Below are positions 27,943 to 36,941 of a stretch of 64,000 nt of DNA, piece by piece. The notes under the pieces were generated by a model. It worked only from the letters and a program-made list of their open reading frames with translations, had not been told where the DNA came from and made no database searches. Position numbers and translations under genes: made by a program. Numbering within the stretch: the first letter of the stretch is position 1; the number at the start of each line of letters is the position of its first letter. Source of the DNA: Streptomyces sp. TN58 (lineage in GTDB: Bacteria; Actinomycetota; Actinomycetes; Streptomycetales; Streptomycetaceae); assembly GCF_001941845.1 (NCBI RefSeq), contig NZ_CP018870.1, positions 1,638,501 through 1,702,500 on the forward strand. Direction: 5' to 3'.

Positions 27943-28679
27943 CGGGTGGGTCCTTCCGGTCGGAGCAGAGGTGGATGGAGGGCGGTGGCCGGGCCGGCCC
28001 GGTAGAGGGCGGCCGGTTTGCCGCGGCCCCCGGTGAGCCGGGCGGCGCCCGGTACGGCCTCGACGAAGCCGGGTGTCGTCAGGACCTTGCGGCGGAAGTT
28101 GGGGCGGTCGAGCACGGTGTCCCAGACGGTCTCGTAGACGGCCAGGAGCTCGCCGAGGGTGAACTCGGGCGGGCAGAAGGCGGTGGCGAGGCAGGTGTAC
28201 TCCAGCTTCGAGCGGACCCGTTCCCGCGCGTCGGCCAGGATCACCGCGTGGTCGAAGGCCAGGTCCGGCGCCTCGCCCAGGGGCAGCCAGCGGGCCTGCG
28301 CCGCGTCCCCGCCGCCTTCGGCCGCCGGCTCGGGAAGGTCCGGGACGAGGGCGGTGAACGCCACCGAGACGACCCGCATCCGGGGATCGCGGTCGGGCTC
28401 GCTGTAGGTGCGCAGCTGCTCCAGGTGCAGGTCGGCCACGACCTGCTGCGGCAGGCCGGTCTCCTCGGCCAGTTCCCGCCGGGCGGCCGTCTCGGCGGAC
28501 TCCCTGGGCAGCACGAACCCGCCGGGCAGCGCCCAGGCGCCCGCGTACGGCTCCTGGCCGCGCCGGATCAGCAGGACGTGCAGGGCGCCGCCGCGCACGG
28601 TGAACACGGCGAGGTCGACGGTCACCGCGAACGGCTCGAAGGCGTACGGGTCATAGCCCGGCTCCGGCGCGGAGCTCAT
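27939..28679 (-). CDS. nrtR: NrtR-type NUDIX transcriptional regulator of NAD metabolism
   Basis: A 246-residue protein. Residues about 17-150 form a NUDIX fold with LPGGFVLPRESAETAARRELAEETG, a near-complete Nudix box. The C-terminal 90 residues (ATAFCPPEFTLGELLAVYE, PNFRRKVL, AALYR) form the winged helix found in NrtR repressors. NrtR binds ADP-ribose and represses NAD synthesis and salvage genes. Its gene overlaps nadR (ATGA) and the ARH gene on either side, and a perfect palindrome stands upstream of the operon. Because the Nudix box is largely intact, residual hydrolase activity is possible. Confidence 0.82.
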   Translation of the reverse strand: MSSAPEPGYDPYAFEPFAVTVDLAVFTVRGGALHVLLIRRGQEPYAGAWALPGGFVLPRESAETAARRELAEETGLPQQVVADLHLEQLRTYSEPDRDPRMRVVSVAFTALVPDLPEPAAEGGGDAAQARWLPLGEAPDLAFDHAVILADARERVRSKLEYTCLATAFCPPEFTLGELLAVYETVWDTVLDRPNFRRKVLTTPGFVEAVPGAARLTGGRGKPAALYRAGPATALHPPLLRPEGPTR

Positions 28680-29755
28680 CGGTTCTCCGGGAGCGGGTCG
28701 GCGAAGCGCCAGCCCTCGGCGAGCAGTTCGTCGACGGCCGCGACGGCCGTGGCCAGCCGCTCCCGCCGGCTGCCGCGCAGGGAGAGGAAGCGGCGGCCGG
28801 TGGCCTCCAGCTCCTCGCGGAACCGCCGGGTCATCCAGGGTCTGAGCTCGGGTCCGTCGCGCAGCCCGTCGTCCTCGAAGGGCACGTCGGCGTCCTCGGT
28901 GAGCAGGTAGAGGTCCCGGTGCGTGCGGGCGGCGATCCGCTCGACGTCGGCGTTGCGGCCGCCCATGTACCGCTCGTGCCAGATGCCGGTGGCGAAGGAG
29001 TCGGTGTCGCAGACCAGCACCGGGGAGCCCTGGCGGGCCGCCTGCTCCTCCTGCTCGTCCTGGCGGCGGGCGATCAGGGGGAACTCCTCGGAGGTGAAGG
29101 AGACGTCCGCCCACGTGGCAGCCGGGTCCGAGGCCCTGGCCGCCGCGAGCTTGTCCTCGCTGTAGCGGCGTCCGTACTCGGCGACCCAGCCGGTCGCGGC
29201 CCAGACCCCGCCGCGCGCCCGGAGGTGTGCCGCCAGGTCCCGCGACAGTGTCGTCGTCCCGGTGGACTCGGCGCCGAGTACGACGACGCGGCGTGCCAGG
29301 CGGGCCCGTACGGCGGGTCCCAGGAAGTCCCAGCAGGCGGCGGGGTCGGCGCGGACGGCCGTCCCGGACACCGGGAAGAGGGTCCGGGCGGGGTCCACGC
29401 AGACCTCTTCGGCGCCGAACCTGCGGGCGAGTTCGGCCCCGTACTCCTCGGAGGTGAAGACGGCGTCCACGGGCCGGCCGACCGCGGCCCGGAAGATCGC
29501 CATGTGGGCCTCCCAGACCGCCGGGTCGTGCAGGTCGACGGGGATGTCGTCGACGGCTCCGACGACGTCGGCGTCCGGGTGGGCCTCGCGCATCCAGGCG
29601 ACGCGGTCGGCGAGCGGCACCGACTCCACGGAGGCCGCGCAGACCAGTACGGTCAGCCGCTCGCAGCGGTCCTGGGCGGTACGGACGAGGTGGTGGTGGC
29701 CGGCGTGCGGCGGGTAGAACTTGCCGAGGACCAGGCCGTGGCCGAAGCGCCTCAT
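28676..29755 (-). CDS. nadR: NadR-like NMN adenylyltransferase / ribosylnicotinamide kinase
   Basis: A 359-residue bifunctional-type protein. The N-terminal nucleotidyltransferase domain has GLVLGKFYPPHAGHHHLV, with the HxGH motif, and PVSGTAVRADPAACWDFL. The C-terminal domain is a P-loop kinase with VVVLGAESTGTTTLSRDLA; the usual Walker A Lys is replaced by Thr. VCDTDSFATGIWHERYMG follows. NadR-type enzymes phosphorylate ribosylnicotinamide delivered by PnuC and adenylate NMN to NAD. The start ATG overlaps the pnuC stop by 4 bp. No helix-turn-helix regulator domain is present, unlike enterobacterial NadR. Confidence 0.87.
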   Translation of the reverse strand: MRRFGHGLVLGKFYPPHAGHHHLVRTAQDRCERLTVLVCAASVESVPLADRVAWMREAHPDADVVGAVDDIPVDLHDPAVWEAHMAIFRAAVGRPVDAVFTSEEYGAELARRFGAEEVCVDPARTLFPVSGTAVRADPAACWDFLGPAVRARLARRVVVLGAESTGTTTLSRDLAAHLRARGGVWAATGWVAEYGRRYSEDKLAAARASDPAATWADVSFTSEEFPLIARRQDEQEEQAARQGSPVLVCDTDSFATGIWHERYMGGRNADVERIAARTHRDLYLLTEDADVPFEDDGLRDGPELRPWMTRRFREELEATGRRFLSLRGSRRERLATAVAAVDELLAEGWRFADPLPENR

Positions 29756-30363
29756 GCCGTCACCCCCGCGGCCGCCGCGGGGGCGGTGCGCTCGGTGAGC
29801 GTCCGCCGCCAGCCCAGCAGCCCTGCGACGCACAGCCCCAGGAAGCCGATGTAGAGCAGGGCGGTGAGGTGGAGCCCCTTGTGGACGTACAGGGGGATGT
29901 AGACGAGGTCGGCGGCGATCCACAGCCACCAGGACTCGACGAGCTTGCGGCACTGGCCGTAGGTGGCCGCGAGGGAGAGCACGGTCGTGACGGCGTCCCA
30001 GAAGGGGACGGTGGAGTCGGTGGCCCGGGCGAGGAGCAGGGTCAGGCCGAGCGTCGCCACCGCCCCGGCCGCGGCCAGCCAGGCCCATTCGGTGCGCGTG
30101 GTGTGCCGCACCGGCAGGGTTTCGGCGGTTCCCGGTCCACCCCCGTGGGTCCAGGACCACCAGCCGTACGCGGCCAGGGCGATGAAGACGATCTGGAGCC
30201 CGGCGTCGGCGTAGAGGCCGGCCTGGGCGAAGAGGACGATGAAGAAGACGTTGTTGGCGATGCCGATCGGCCAGTTGGCGATGTGCTGACGGGCCACCAG
30301 CCAGACGCACAGGGCGCCTGTGGCGAAGCCGAGCACCTCGGTCCAGCTCAGAGTCCAGTTCAT
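29752..30363 (-). CDS. pnuC: nicotinamide riboside transporter PnuC
   Basis: A 203-residue membrane protein with seven hydrophobic segments. The PnuC signature includes WPIGIANNVFFIVLF, YGWWSW, TYGQCRKLVESWWLWIAADL and IPLYVHKGL. It imports nicotinamide riboside by facilitated diffusion, trapped by NadR phosphorylation. ATG 30361-30363 is chosen, with AAAGGGAG 11 bases upstream; an in-frame GTG at 30375 would have its Shine-Dalgarno abutting. First gene of the five-gene NAD operon. Confidence 0.9.
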   Translation of the reverse strand: MNWTLSWTEVLGFATGALCVWLVARQHIANWPIGIANNVFFIVLFAQAGLYADAGLQIVFIALAAYGWWSWTHGGGPGTAETLPVRHTTRTEWAWLAAAGAVATLGLTLLLARATDSTVPFWDAVTTVLSLAATYGQCRKLVESWWLWIAADLVYIPLYVHKGLHLTALLYIGFLGLCVAGLLGWRRTLTERTAPAAAAGVTA

Positions 30364-30383
30364 GCCGAGCCCCACTCCCTTTA

Positions 30384-30400
30384 ATAGTCACTGTGACTAT
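30384..30400. promoter_or_regulatory. candidate NrtR operator upstream of pnuC
   Basis: ATAGTCACTGTGACTAT is a perfect 8-1-8 inverted repeat set in A/T-rich sequence that is rare in this genome. It lies 20 bp before the pnuC start, where it would overlap the promoter. Its TAGTCA/TGACTA half-sites resemble published NrtR sites. Binding by the NrtR-like protein of the same operon is inferred. Confidence 0.7.
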
Positions 30401-30428
30401 AAACAGGGGTGCCGGGTCGGGGCAAGGG

Positions 30429-30464
30429 AAAAGCCCGCAGCGCCGGGGGCACTGCGGGCTTTCC
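30429..30464 (-). terminator. rho-independent terminator of rluB
   Basis: An 8-bp core stem GCCCGCAG/CTGCGGGC (30433-30440 with 30452-30459), flanked by A/T pairs so that the RNA ends in a short U-run, 27 bp after the rluB stop. Confidence 0.75.
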
Positions 30465-30490
30465 TCGTGGAGCGGTCCTGCCGGCCGGTC

Positions 30491-31735
30491 CTACAGGCCG
30501 ACCTCGCGCATCAGCATGCCGACCTCGGTGTTGGTCAGGCGGCGCAGCCAGCCGGACTTCTGGTCGCCCAGCTCGATGGGGCCGAAGGAGGTCCGCACGA
30601 GCTTGTCGACGGGGAAGCCCGCCTCCGACAGCATGCGGCGGACGATGTGCTTGCGGCCCTCGTGGAGGGTCACCTCGACCATGTAGTTCTTGCCGACCTG
30701 GTCCAGGACGCGGAAGTTGTCGGCGCGCGCCCAGCCGTCCTCCAGCTCGATGCCGTCCTTGAGGCGCTTGCCGATGTCACGCGGCAGCGAGCCGGTGATG
30801 GCGGCGACGTAGGTCTTCTTCACGCCGTACTTCGGGTGCGTGAGGCGGTGGGCCAGCTCGCCGTGGTTGGTGAGCAGGATGATGCCCTCGGTCTCGGTGT
30901 CCAGCCGGCCGACGTGGAACAGGCGCGTCTCACGGTTGGTGACGTAGTCGCCGAGGCACTGGCGGCCGTCCGGGTCCTCCATGGTGGACACGACACCGGC
31001 GGGCTTGTTCAGCGCGAAGAACAGGTACGACTGGGTGGCGACGGTCAGGCCGTCCACCTTGATCTCGTCCTTCGGCTGGACGCGCTTGCCCTGCTCGGTG
31101 ACGATCTCGCCGTTGACCTCGACGCGGGCCTGCTCGATGAGCTCCTCACAGGCGCGGCGCGAGCCCATGCCGGCACGGGCGAGGACCTTCTGCAGGCGCT
31201 CGCCCTCCTGCTCGGCGCCGGGGAAGGTCTTCGGGGTCCGGATCACGGGCTTGTCGGCGTACCGGTCGCGCACGCGCTCCTCGATGCGCGCGTCGAGCTC
31301 GCGCGGACGGGACTGGCCGCTGCGGCTGCCCGGGCCGCGGCGCGGGCCGCCGGCGCCGCCGATGCCGGGGGTCCTGGAAGCCTTGGGGCCGCCCTTCGCG
31401 CCGCCGCGCGCGGCGGCGCCGCGGGCGCCCCGGGTGCGCTCGCCCTCGGGGCCCACGTCGTAGCGGCGCTCCTCCGGACGGGGGTTGCGGGGACGCTGGG
31501 GCGCCTGGTCACGGTCACGGTCGCGTGAGCCGCCCTGACCGCCCTGCCCGCCCTGACCGCCGCGGTAGCCGCCGCTGCCGGAACCGCCGCCGGAGCCACC
31601 CCGGTAGCCGCCGCTGCCGGAGCCTCCGCGGTAGCCACCGCCGCCACCCTGGCCGCCGCCACGGGCGCTACCGCGCCCGCCGCCACCGCCGCCGCTGTTC
31701 CTGTTGCCACCGTTGCCGTTGCCGCTGCTTCGCAT
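30491..31735 (-). CDS. rluB: 23S rRNA pseudouridine synthase, RluB/RsuA family
   Basis: A 414-residue protein. The first 160 residues are Gly/Arg/Ser-rich low complexity (GGYRGGSG repeats and RDRDRDQ), as is usual in streptomycete homologues. An S4 RNA-binding domain follows (ERLQKVLARAGMGSRRACEE). The catalytic domain contains FHVGRLDTETEGIILLTNHG, with the catalytic Asp in GRLD, and HEGRKHIVRRML. It should isomerise a uridine in the peptidyl-transferase region of 23S rRNA. The ATG overlaps the scpB stop by one base (TGATG). The scpA-scpB-rluB order is typical of Gram-positive bacteria. Confidence 0.92.
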   Translation of the reverse strand: MRSSGNGNGGNRNSGGGGGGRGSARGGGQGGGGGYRGGSGSGGYRGGSGGGSGSGGYRGGQGGQGGQGGSRDRDRDQAPQRPRNPRPEERRYDVGPEGERTRGARGAAARGGAKGGPKASRTPGIGGAGGPRRGPGSRSGQSRPRELDARIEERVRDRYADKPVIRTPKTFPGAEQEGERLQKVLARAGMGSRRACEELIEQARVEVNGEIVTEQGKRVQPKDEIKVDGLTVATQSYLFFALNKPAGVVSTMEDPDGRQCLGDYVTNRETRLFHVGRLDTETEGIILLTNHGELAHRLTHPKYGVKKTYVAAITGSLPRDIGKRLKDGIELEDGWARADNFRVLDQVGKNYMVEVTLHEGRKHIVRRMLSEAGFPVDKLVRTSFGPIELGDQKSGWLRRLTNTEVGMLMREVGL

Positions 31736-32409
31736 CAAAGTTCCGTCGTCTTGTCGTCTTCATCGGTGTCCGGTGCGTCCGGATCGAACGACGGCACACC
31801 TTCTTGCGTCTCGGCTTCGATCGCGTCCGCCTCGGGGAGGAAGGGCGCGAGCTCCGGGAGCTCGTCCAGGCCGCGCAGGCCCATCCGCTCCAGAAAGTAG
31901 TTCGTCGTCCTGTACAGGATCGCACCTGTTTCGGGTTCCGTCCCCGCCTCCTCCACCAGACCGCGCTGGAGCAGGGTCCGCATGACCCCGTCGCAGTTGA
32001 CTCCGCGCACGGCGGAGACCCGCGACCGGCTCACCGGCTGGCGGTACGCGACGACCGCCAGGGTCTCCAGCGCCGCCTGTGTGAGCCGGGCCTGCCGGCC
32101 GTCCAGGACGAAGCCCTCCACGGCCGGGGCGTACTCCGCCCGGGTGTAGAACCGCCAGCCGCCCGCGACGACCCGCAGCTCGAAGCCCCTGCGTGCGGCC
32201 GTGTACTCGTCGGCGAGCTCCCGCAGCGCGTCCGCGACCTCGCGCGGGGTGCGCTCCAGCACCTTGGCCAGGTGCTCCTCGGTCGCGGGCTCGTCGACGA
32301 CCATGAGGACGGCCTCCAGGGCGGGCTTCAGTGCCAGCGCGGCCACCGCGCTGGCGTTGCCGTCGCCGCGGTCGCTGCGGTCGCTGCGGTCGCTGCGGTC
32401 GCTGCTCAA
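31735..32409 (-). CDS. scpB: segregation and condensation protein B
   Basis: A 224-residue protein with two winged-helix domains: LKPALEAVLMVVDEPATEEHLA and LTQAALETLAVVAYRQPVSR with VRGVNCDGVMRTLLQRGLVEE. It partners ScpA and SMC in chromosome condensation. The proposed TTG start (32407-32409) overlaps the scpA stop (TTGA) and has GGAGG seven bases upstream. The first residues, SSDRSDRSDRSDRGD, are encoded by a 9-bp tandem repeat. The C-terminus is acidic. Confidence 0.88.
   Translation of the reverse strand: MSSDRSDRSDRSDRGDGNASAVAALALKPALEAVLMVVDEPATEEHLAKVLERTPREVADALRELADEYTAARRGFELRVVAGGWRFYTRAEYAPAVEGFVLDGRQARLTQAALETLAVVAYRQPVSRSRVSAVRGVNCDGVMRTLLQRGLVEEAGTEPETGAILYRTTNYFLERMGLRGLDELPELAPFLPEADAIEAETQEGVPSFDPDAPDTDEDDKTTEL
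32363..32405. repeat. 9-bp tandem repeat in the scpB 5' end
   Basis: CGGTCGCTG is repeated about four times on the plus strand, encoding the Ser-Asp-Arg repeats right after the proposed scpB start. Copy number could vary by slippage. Confidence 0.75.
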
Positions 32410-33407
32410 TCCTTCGCCTCCACGATCTGGTCGAACTCGTCGGTCACCGTCGGCATGCCGTCGCCGTCCCCGCCGCTCCAGCGCACCGTGAGGGTCCGCA
32501 GGGCCTCCTCCTGGTCGAGGACGACCGCCTTCTCCCGGTAGAGCTCCAGGAGGGCCAGGAAGCGCGCCACGACGGTGAGGGTGTCCGTGGTGTCCTCGGT
32601 GAGCTCCTGGAAGGTGGCCTCCCCGCGCGCCTTCAGCATCCGCACCACGAGTCCCGCCTGCTCGCGCACGCTGACGAGGGGCGCGTGGATGTGGTCCACG
32701 TACACCTGGGGCTTGGCCTTGGGCTGCATGGCCTTCACGGCGAGCCGGGCGAACCCCTCGGCGCCGATGGAGATGACGACGTCGGGCAGGAGGTCCGCGT
32801 GGTGCGGCTCCAGCCCCACCGTCCGGGGGTAGCGCCTGCCCTCGCTCTCGGCGCGGCGCTCGAAGATGTCCGCGATCTGCTTGTACGCGCGGTACTGGAG
32901 CAGGCGCGCGAACAGCAGGTCGCGGGCCTCCAGGAGGGCGAGGTCGGCCTCGTCCTCGACCTCGGCGGCCGGCAGCAGCCGGGCGGCCTTCAGGTCGAGC
33001 AGGGTCGCGGCGACGACGAGGAACTCGGTGGTCTGGTCGAGGTCCCAGTCGGGGCCCATGGCCCGGATGTACGCCATGAACTCGTCGGTGACCCTGGACA
33101 GCGCGACCTCGGTGACGTCGAGCTTGTGCCGTGAGATCAGCTGGAGCAGTAGGTCGAATGGCCCCTCGAAGTTGTCGAGCCGCAACGTGAACCGGCCCTC
33201 GGCCCCGGCGGGAGCCGCCGTGCCGTCCTCCGTCTGGGCATCTCCCCCGGGCCCGCCCGGCGCGGAGCCGGCCGACCCGGTGGCGGGGACCTCGGCCTCG
33301 GCAGCATCCGGGTTCCCGGCCGGGCCCGTATCGGACACCGGGCCCTGGCCCGGCCCGCGCCCCAGACTCCGGCGGGCCGGGCGGGAGGCGTGGTCTTCGG
33401 CGGGCAT
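32406..33407 (-). CDS. scpA: segregation and condensation protein A
   Basis: A 333-residue protein. The first 70 residues are a disordered Pro/Gly/Ala-rich extension. The kleisin core begins with FTLRLDNFEGPFDLLLQLI and continues with HKLDVTEVALSRVTDEFMAYI and EFLVVAATLLDLKAARLLP. The C-terminal winged helix contains VVARFLALLELYREKAV. ScpA bridges the SMC heads with ScpB. ATG 33405-33407 is the only well-placed start. The scpB start overlaps its stop, giving translational coupling. Confidence 0.92.
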   Translation of the reverse strand: MPAEDHASRPARRSLGRGPGQGPVSDTGPAGNPDAAEAEVPATGSAGSAPGGPGGDAQTEDGTAAPAGAEGRFTLRLDNFEGPFDLLLQLISRHKLDVTEVALSRVTDEFMAYIRAMGPDWDLDQTTEFLVVAATLLDLKAARLLPAAEVEDEADLALLEARDLLFARLLQYRAYKQIADIFERRAESEGRRYPRTVGLEPHHADLLPDVVISIGAEGFARLAVKAMQPKAKPQVYVDHIHAPLVSVREQAGLVVRMLKARGEATFQELTEDTTDTLTVVARFLALLELYREKAVVLDQEEALRTLTVRWSGGDGDGMPTVTDEFDQIVEAKD

Positions 33408-33501
33408 GGCGGTCCAGGTGGGTACGGAAAGAACGGCAGGTCGGACACGGGAAGCCTAGGCCCTGGCCGAACGATTCCCCTTCCCGCCAAGCCGAGCCGT
33501 G

Positions 33502-33611
33502 CAGCCTCGCCGGCGTTTGAGGGCGGTTCCGGGCTGAGCCCGGTGCCCGGCGGAGCCGGGTTTCCCGGGGCTCCGCCCCCGGACCCCGCGCCGCAAACGC
33601 CGGCGAGGCTG
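33502..33611. repeat. inverted pair of a dispersed Streptomyces intergenic repeat
   Basis: CAGCCTCGCCGGCGTTTG occurs at 33502-33519 and its exact reverse complement at 33594-33611. Between the arms lies a second GC-rich hairpin (about 33550-33578). The same word, continued by AGG, occurs at 46946-46966. The structure sits between the ParA-partner gene's stop and the scpA start and may serve as a terminator. Confidence 0.8.
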
Positions 33612-33661
33612 AATCTGCCCGGCGCGAGCTCCGGTACGGCAGGGCCCGCCGCAGGCGAAGG

Positions 33662-34189
33662 TCAGCGGCCGCGGAGGCGGCGCACCAGGATGCTGGCGTC
33701 GCCGCGGGACTCAAGGTCGGCGAGGACGACCGCCACCGCCTCGCGGACGATGCGGCCGCGGTCGACGGCCAGGCCGTGTTCGCCGCGCAGCACGAGCCGC
33801 GCGTGCTCCAGGTCCATCAGCTCCTCGGCGGAGACGTAGACCGTGATCTTCTCGTCGTGGCGTTCGCGGCCGCTGGGCCGCCGGTTCGCGCCGCGGCCCT
33901 GGCCCCTGCCCCGCCGGGTCGCCCCGGCCGGGGCGGCAGCCGCCCCGGCGGCCGGCCCAACCGGGTTGGCAGAACCTTCCTGCGGCCGCCGCGGCTGCCC
34001 CACGACGGGCCCGCCCGCTTCCGTACCGGCCTCAGCCTCCCGGCTGCGGCCCCCAGCCGCCGTGCCCCCGGCCGGAGCGGCCGAGTGATCCGCGGCGGGC
34101 GCCTCCTCGGCCCCGCGGCGCGGCGAGGACGCCTGGAGCGCCATCCCACCGGTCGTACGGAACAGTTCGTCGGCTCCGGGCAGACTCAC
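33662..34189 (-). CDS. small basic ParA-associated protein, possible DNA-binding partner
   Basis: A 175-residue protein. GTG 34187-34189 overlaps the parA stop (GTGA), so it is coupled to parA. After a disordered Ala/Gly/Arg-rich stretch (about residues 18-105), the C-terminal 65 residues look folded. They read KITVYVSAEELMDLEHARLV, followed by REAVAVVLADLES. A short strand followed by two helices is a ribbon-helix-helix-like pattern, seen in partner proteins of ParA ATPases. The role as ParA partner is inferred from coupling and fold pattern. No ParB family domain is present. Confidence 0.72.
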   Translation of the reverse strand: MSLPGADELFRTTGGMALQASSPRRGAEEAPAADHSAAPAGGTAAGGRSREAEAGTEAGGPVVGQPRRPQEGSANPVGPAAGAAAAPAGATRRGRGQGRGANRRPSGRERHDEKITVYVSAEELMDLEHARLVLRGEHGLAVDRGRIVREAVAVVLADLESRGDASILVRRLRGR

Positions 34190-35346
34190 TCGGCGTGACA
34201 CCGGGCGAGCACCTCCCTGGCGAGCTGGCGGTAGGCGGCGGCGCCGACGGAGTTGGAGGCGTACGTCGTGATCGGCTCGCCGGCGACCGTGGTCTCCGGG
34301 AAGCGCACCGTCCGGCCGATGACCGTGTGGTAGACGTGGTCGTCGAAGGCCTCGACGACGCGCGCCAGCACCTCGCGGCTGTGCACCGTGCGGGAGTCGT
34401 ACATGGTGGCGAGGATCCCGTCGAGCTCCAGCTCGGGGTTGAGCCGCTCCTGCACCTTCTCGATGGTCTCGGTCAGCAGCGCCACGCCGCGCAGCGCGAA
34501 GAACTCGCACTCCAGCGGGACGATGACCTTGTGAGCCGCCGTCAGGGCGTTCACGGTCAGCAGACCGAGCGAGGGCTGACAGTCGATCACGATGTAGTCG
34601 TAGTCGGCCATCAGGGGCTTCAGGGCCCGCTGGAGGGTGGACTCGCGGGCGACCTCGCTGACCAACTGCACTTCCGCAGCGGACAGGTCGATGTTGCTCG
34701 GCAGCAGGTCCATGTTGGGGACCGCCGTCTTGAGCAGCACCTCGTCGGCCGACATGCCCCGCTCCATGAGCAGGTTGTAGACCGTCAGGTCGAGTTCCAT
34801 CGGGTTCACGCCGAGGCCCACGGACAGCGCGCCCTGCGGGTCGAAGTCGACGAGCAGCACGCGGCGCCCGTACTCGGCGAGCGCGGCACCCAGGTTGATG
34901 GTCGACGTGGTCTTGCCCACGCCGCCCTTCTGGTTGCACATCGCGATGATCTTCGCCGGACCGTGGTCGGTCAGCGGACCCGGGATCGGGAAGTACGGGA
35001 GGGGGCGTCCGGTCGGGCCGATCCGCTCACGGCGCTGGCGTGCAGCGTCGGGGGCGAGGGTGGCCGCGTACTCGGGGTCCGGTTCGTACTCCGCGTCGGG
35101 GTCGTAGAAGTGCCCCTCGGGCACATTGTCGTAGTCGGCGAATCCCGTGGGCTTGTCGCCGCTCAGGTCGCCGGCCCTGGAGTTCACGTCTAGGCCGTCC
35201 ATGCTCTTTTGGGGCGTCGTCATGTGCTGGTGGTTTGCGAAGGTGCGTACTGCGACGGAGCCGACTGCTTCGAGCCCGGCAGGACTCTGGCCCCGCTCAG
35301 GGACTCCAGCTCCACCACCCCCAGGAGTAAATGTCGACTTATTCAC
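34186..35346 (-). CDS. ParA family ATPase (orphan, scpAB-linked)
   Basis: A 386-residue protein. GTG 35344-35346 has GGAGG ten bases upstream and is preferred; an ATG 47 codons later could also serve. After a disordered N-terminal region of 125 residues comes the deviant Walker A CNQKGGVGKTTSTINLG, then LLVDFDPQGALS and YDYIVIDCQPSLGLLTVNAL. This is a Walker-type partition ATPase. There is no parB gene or visible parS cluster nearby and the gene is far from oriC markers, so it is not the main chromosomal parA. Its coupled small gene and the adjacent scpAB suggest a chromosome-organisation role. Confidence 0.88.
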   Translation of the reverse strand: MNKSTFTPGGGGAGVPERGQSPAGLEAVGSVAVRTFANHQHMTTPQKSMDGLDVNSRAGDLSGDKPTGFADYDNVPEGHFYDPDAEYEPDPEYAATLAPDAARQRRERIGPTGRPLPYFPIPGPLTDHGPAKIIAMCNQKGGVGKTTSTINLGAALAEYGRRVLLVDFDPQGALSVGLGVNPMELDLTVYNLLMERGMSADEVLLKTAVPNMDLLPSNIDLSAAEVQLVSEVARESTLQRALKPLMADYDYIVIDCQPSLGLLTVNALTAAHKVIVPLECEFFALRGVALLTETIEKVQERLNPELELDGILATMYDSRTVHSREVLARVVEAFDDHVYHTVIGRTVRFPETTVAGEPITTYASNSVGAAAYRQLAREVLARCHAE

Positions 35347-35672
35347 AAGTCGTCTTACCTCCTCGGACGTGACCAGGACACTTATCGATAGGTCAGCGTG
35401 GCACCATGCCGACGGTTGGCGACTCTATGGCGTGTCACCACCCAGCGGCAACACAATCCGCCGGACCCGGCACGATGTGTCGGCAACCGAACACCACTCT
35501 GTCAAGGGCGTCCGAGCTGTCGCTGCGAAGTTTCGCGGGTGCGCGAAAGGGTTAAAGGGTTACGTTCGAGGCGAGTTGAGCGGGATCTCGGGGCTCTGCG
35601 CATACGCGTCCGGCCGGACCTTGCGGGCAAGGTCCGGCCGGATACGTGAGATTGACGTCAGTCGTTGACGTG
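35347..35672. promoter_or_regulatory. 326-bp region: parA promoter side and ald terminator
   Basis: No gene is seen. The right end carries the ald hairpin (35609-35642). The middle has A/T-richer sequence (GGGTTAAAGGGTTACG near 35549-35565) and a small palindrome TTTCGC/GCGAAA that could belong to the parA promoter. Confidence 0.5.
35609..35642 (-). terminator. strong hairpin terminator of ald
   Basis: A perfect 16-bp stem (35609-35624 with 35627-35642), located 31 bp past the ald stop codon. Confidence 0.8.
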
Positions 35673-36788
<1,116 letters not shown>

Positions 36789-36941
36789 CGTCGATCACGG
36801 TCCTTGACTCAGGGGGAAATAACGGGGCACTTCCATACATACCCGCCCACAAGAGTGCGCAACGGGATGCACCACAGGATGACGTGGTGAACCCAGTTTA
36901 ATGAAGGATGAGTCGCTGTCTAGCCTTGCAAACGAATAATC

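Noticed and set aside
36870..36889. CACCAC/GTGGTG inverted repeat upstream of ald as an operator
   Set aside because: Only six base pairs with an 8-bp spacer; too weak to call without comparison to other ald promoters.
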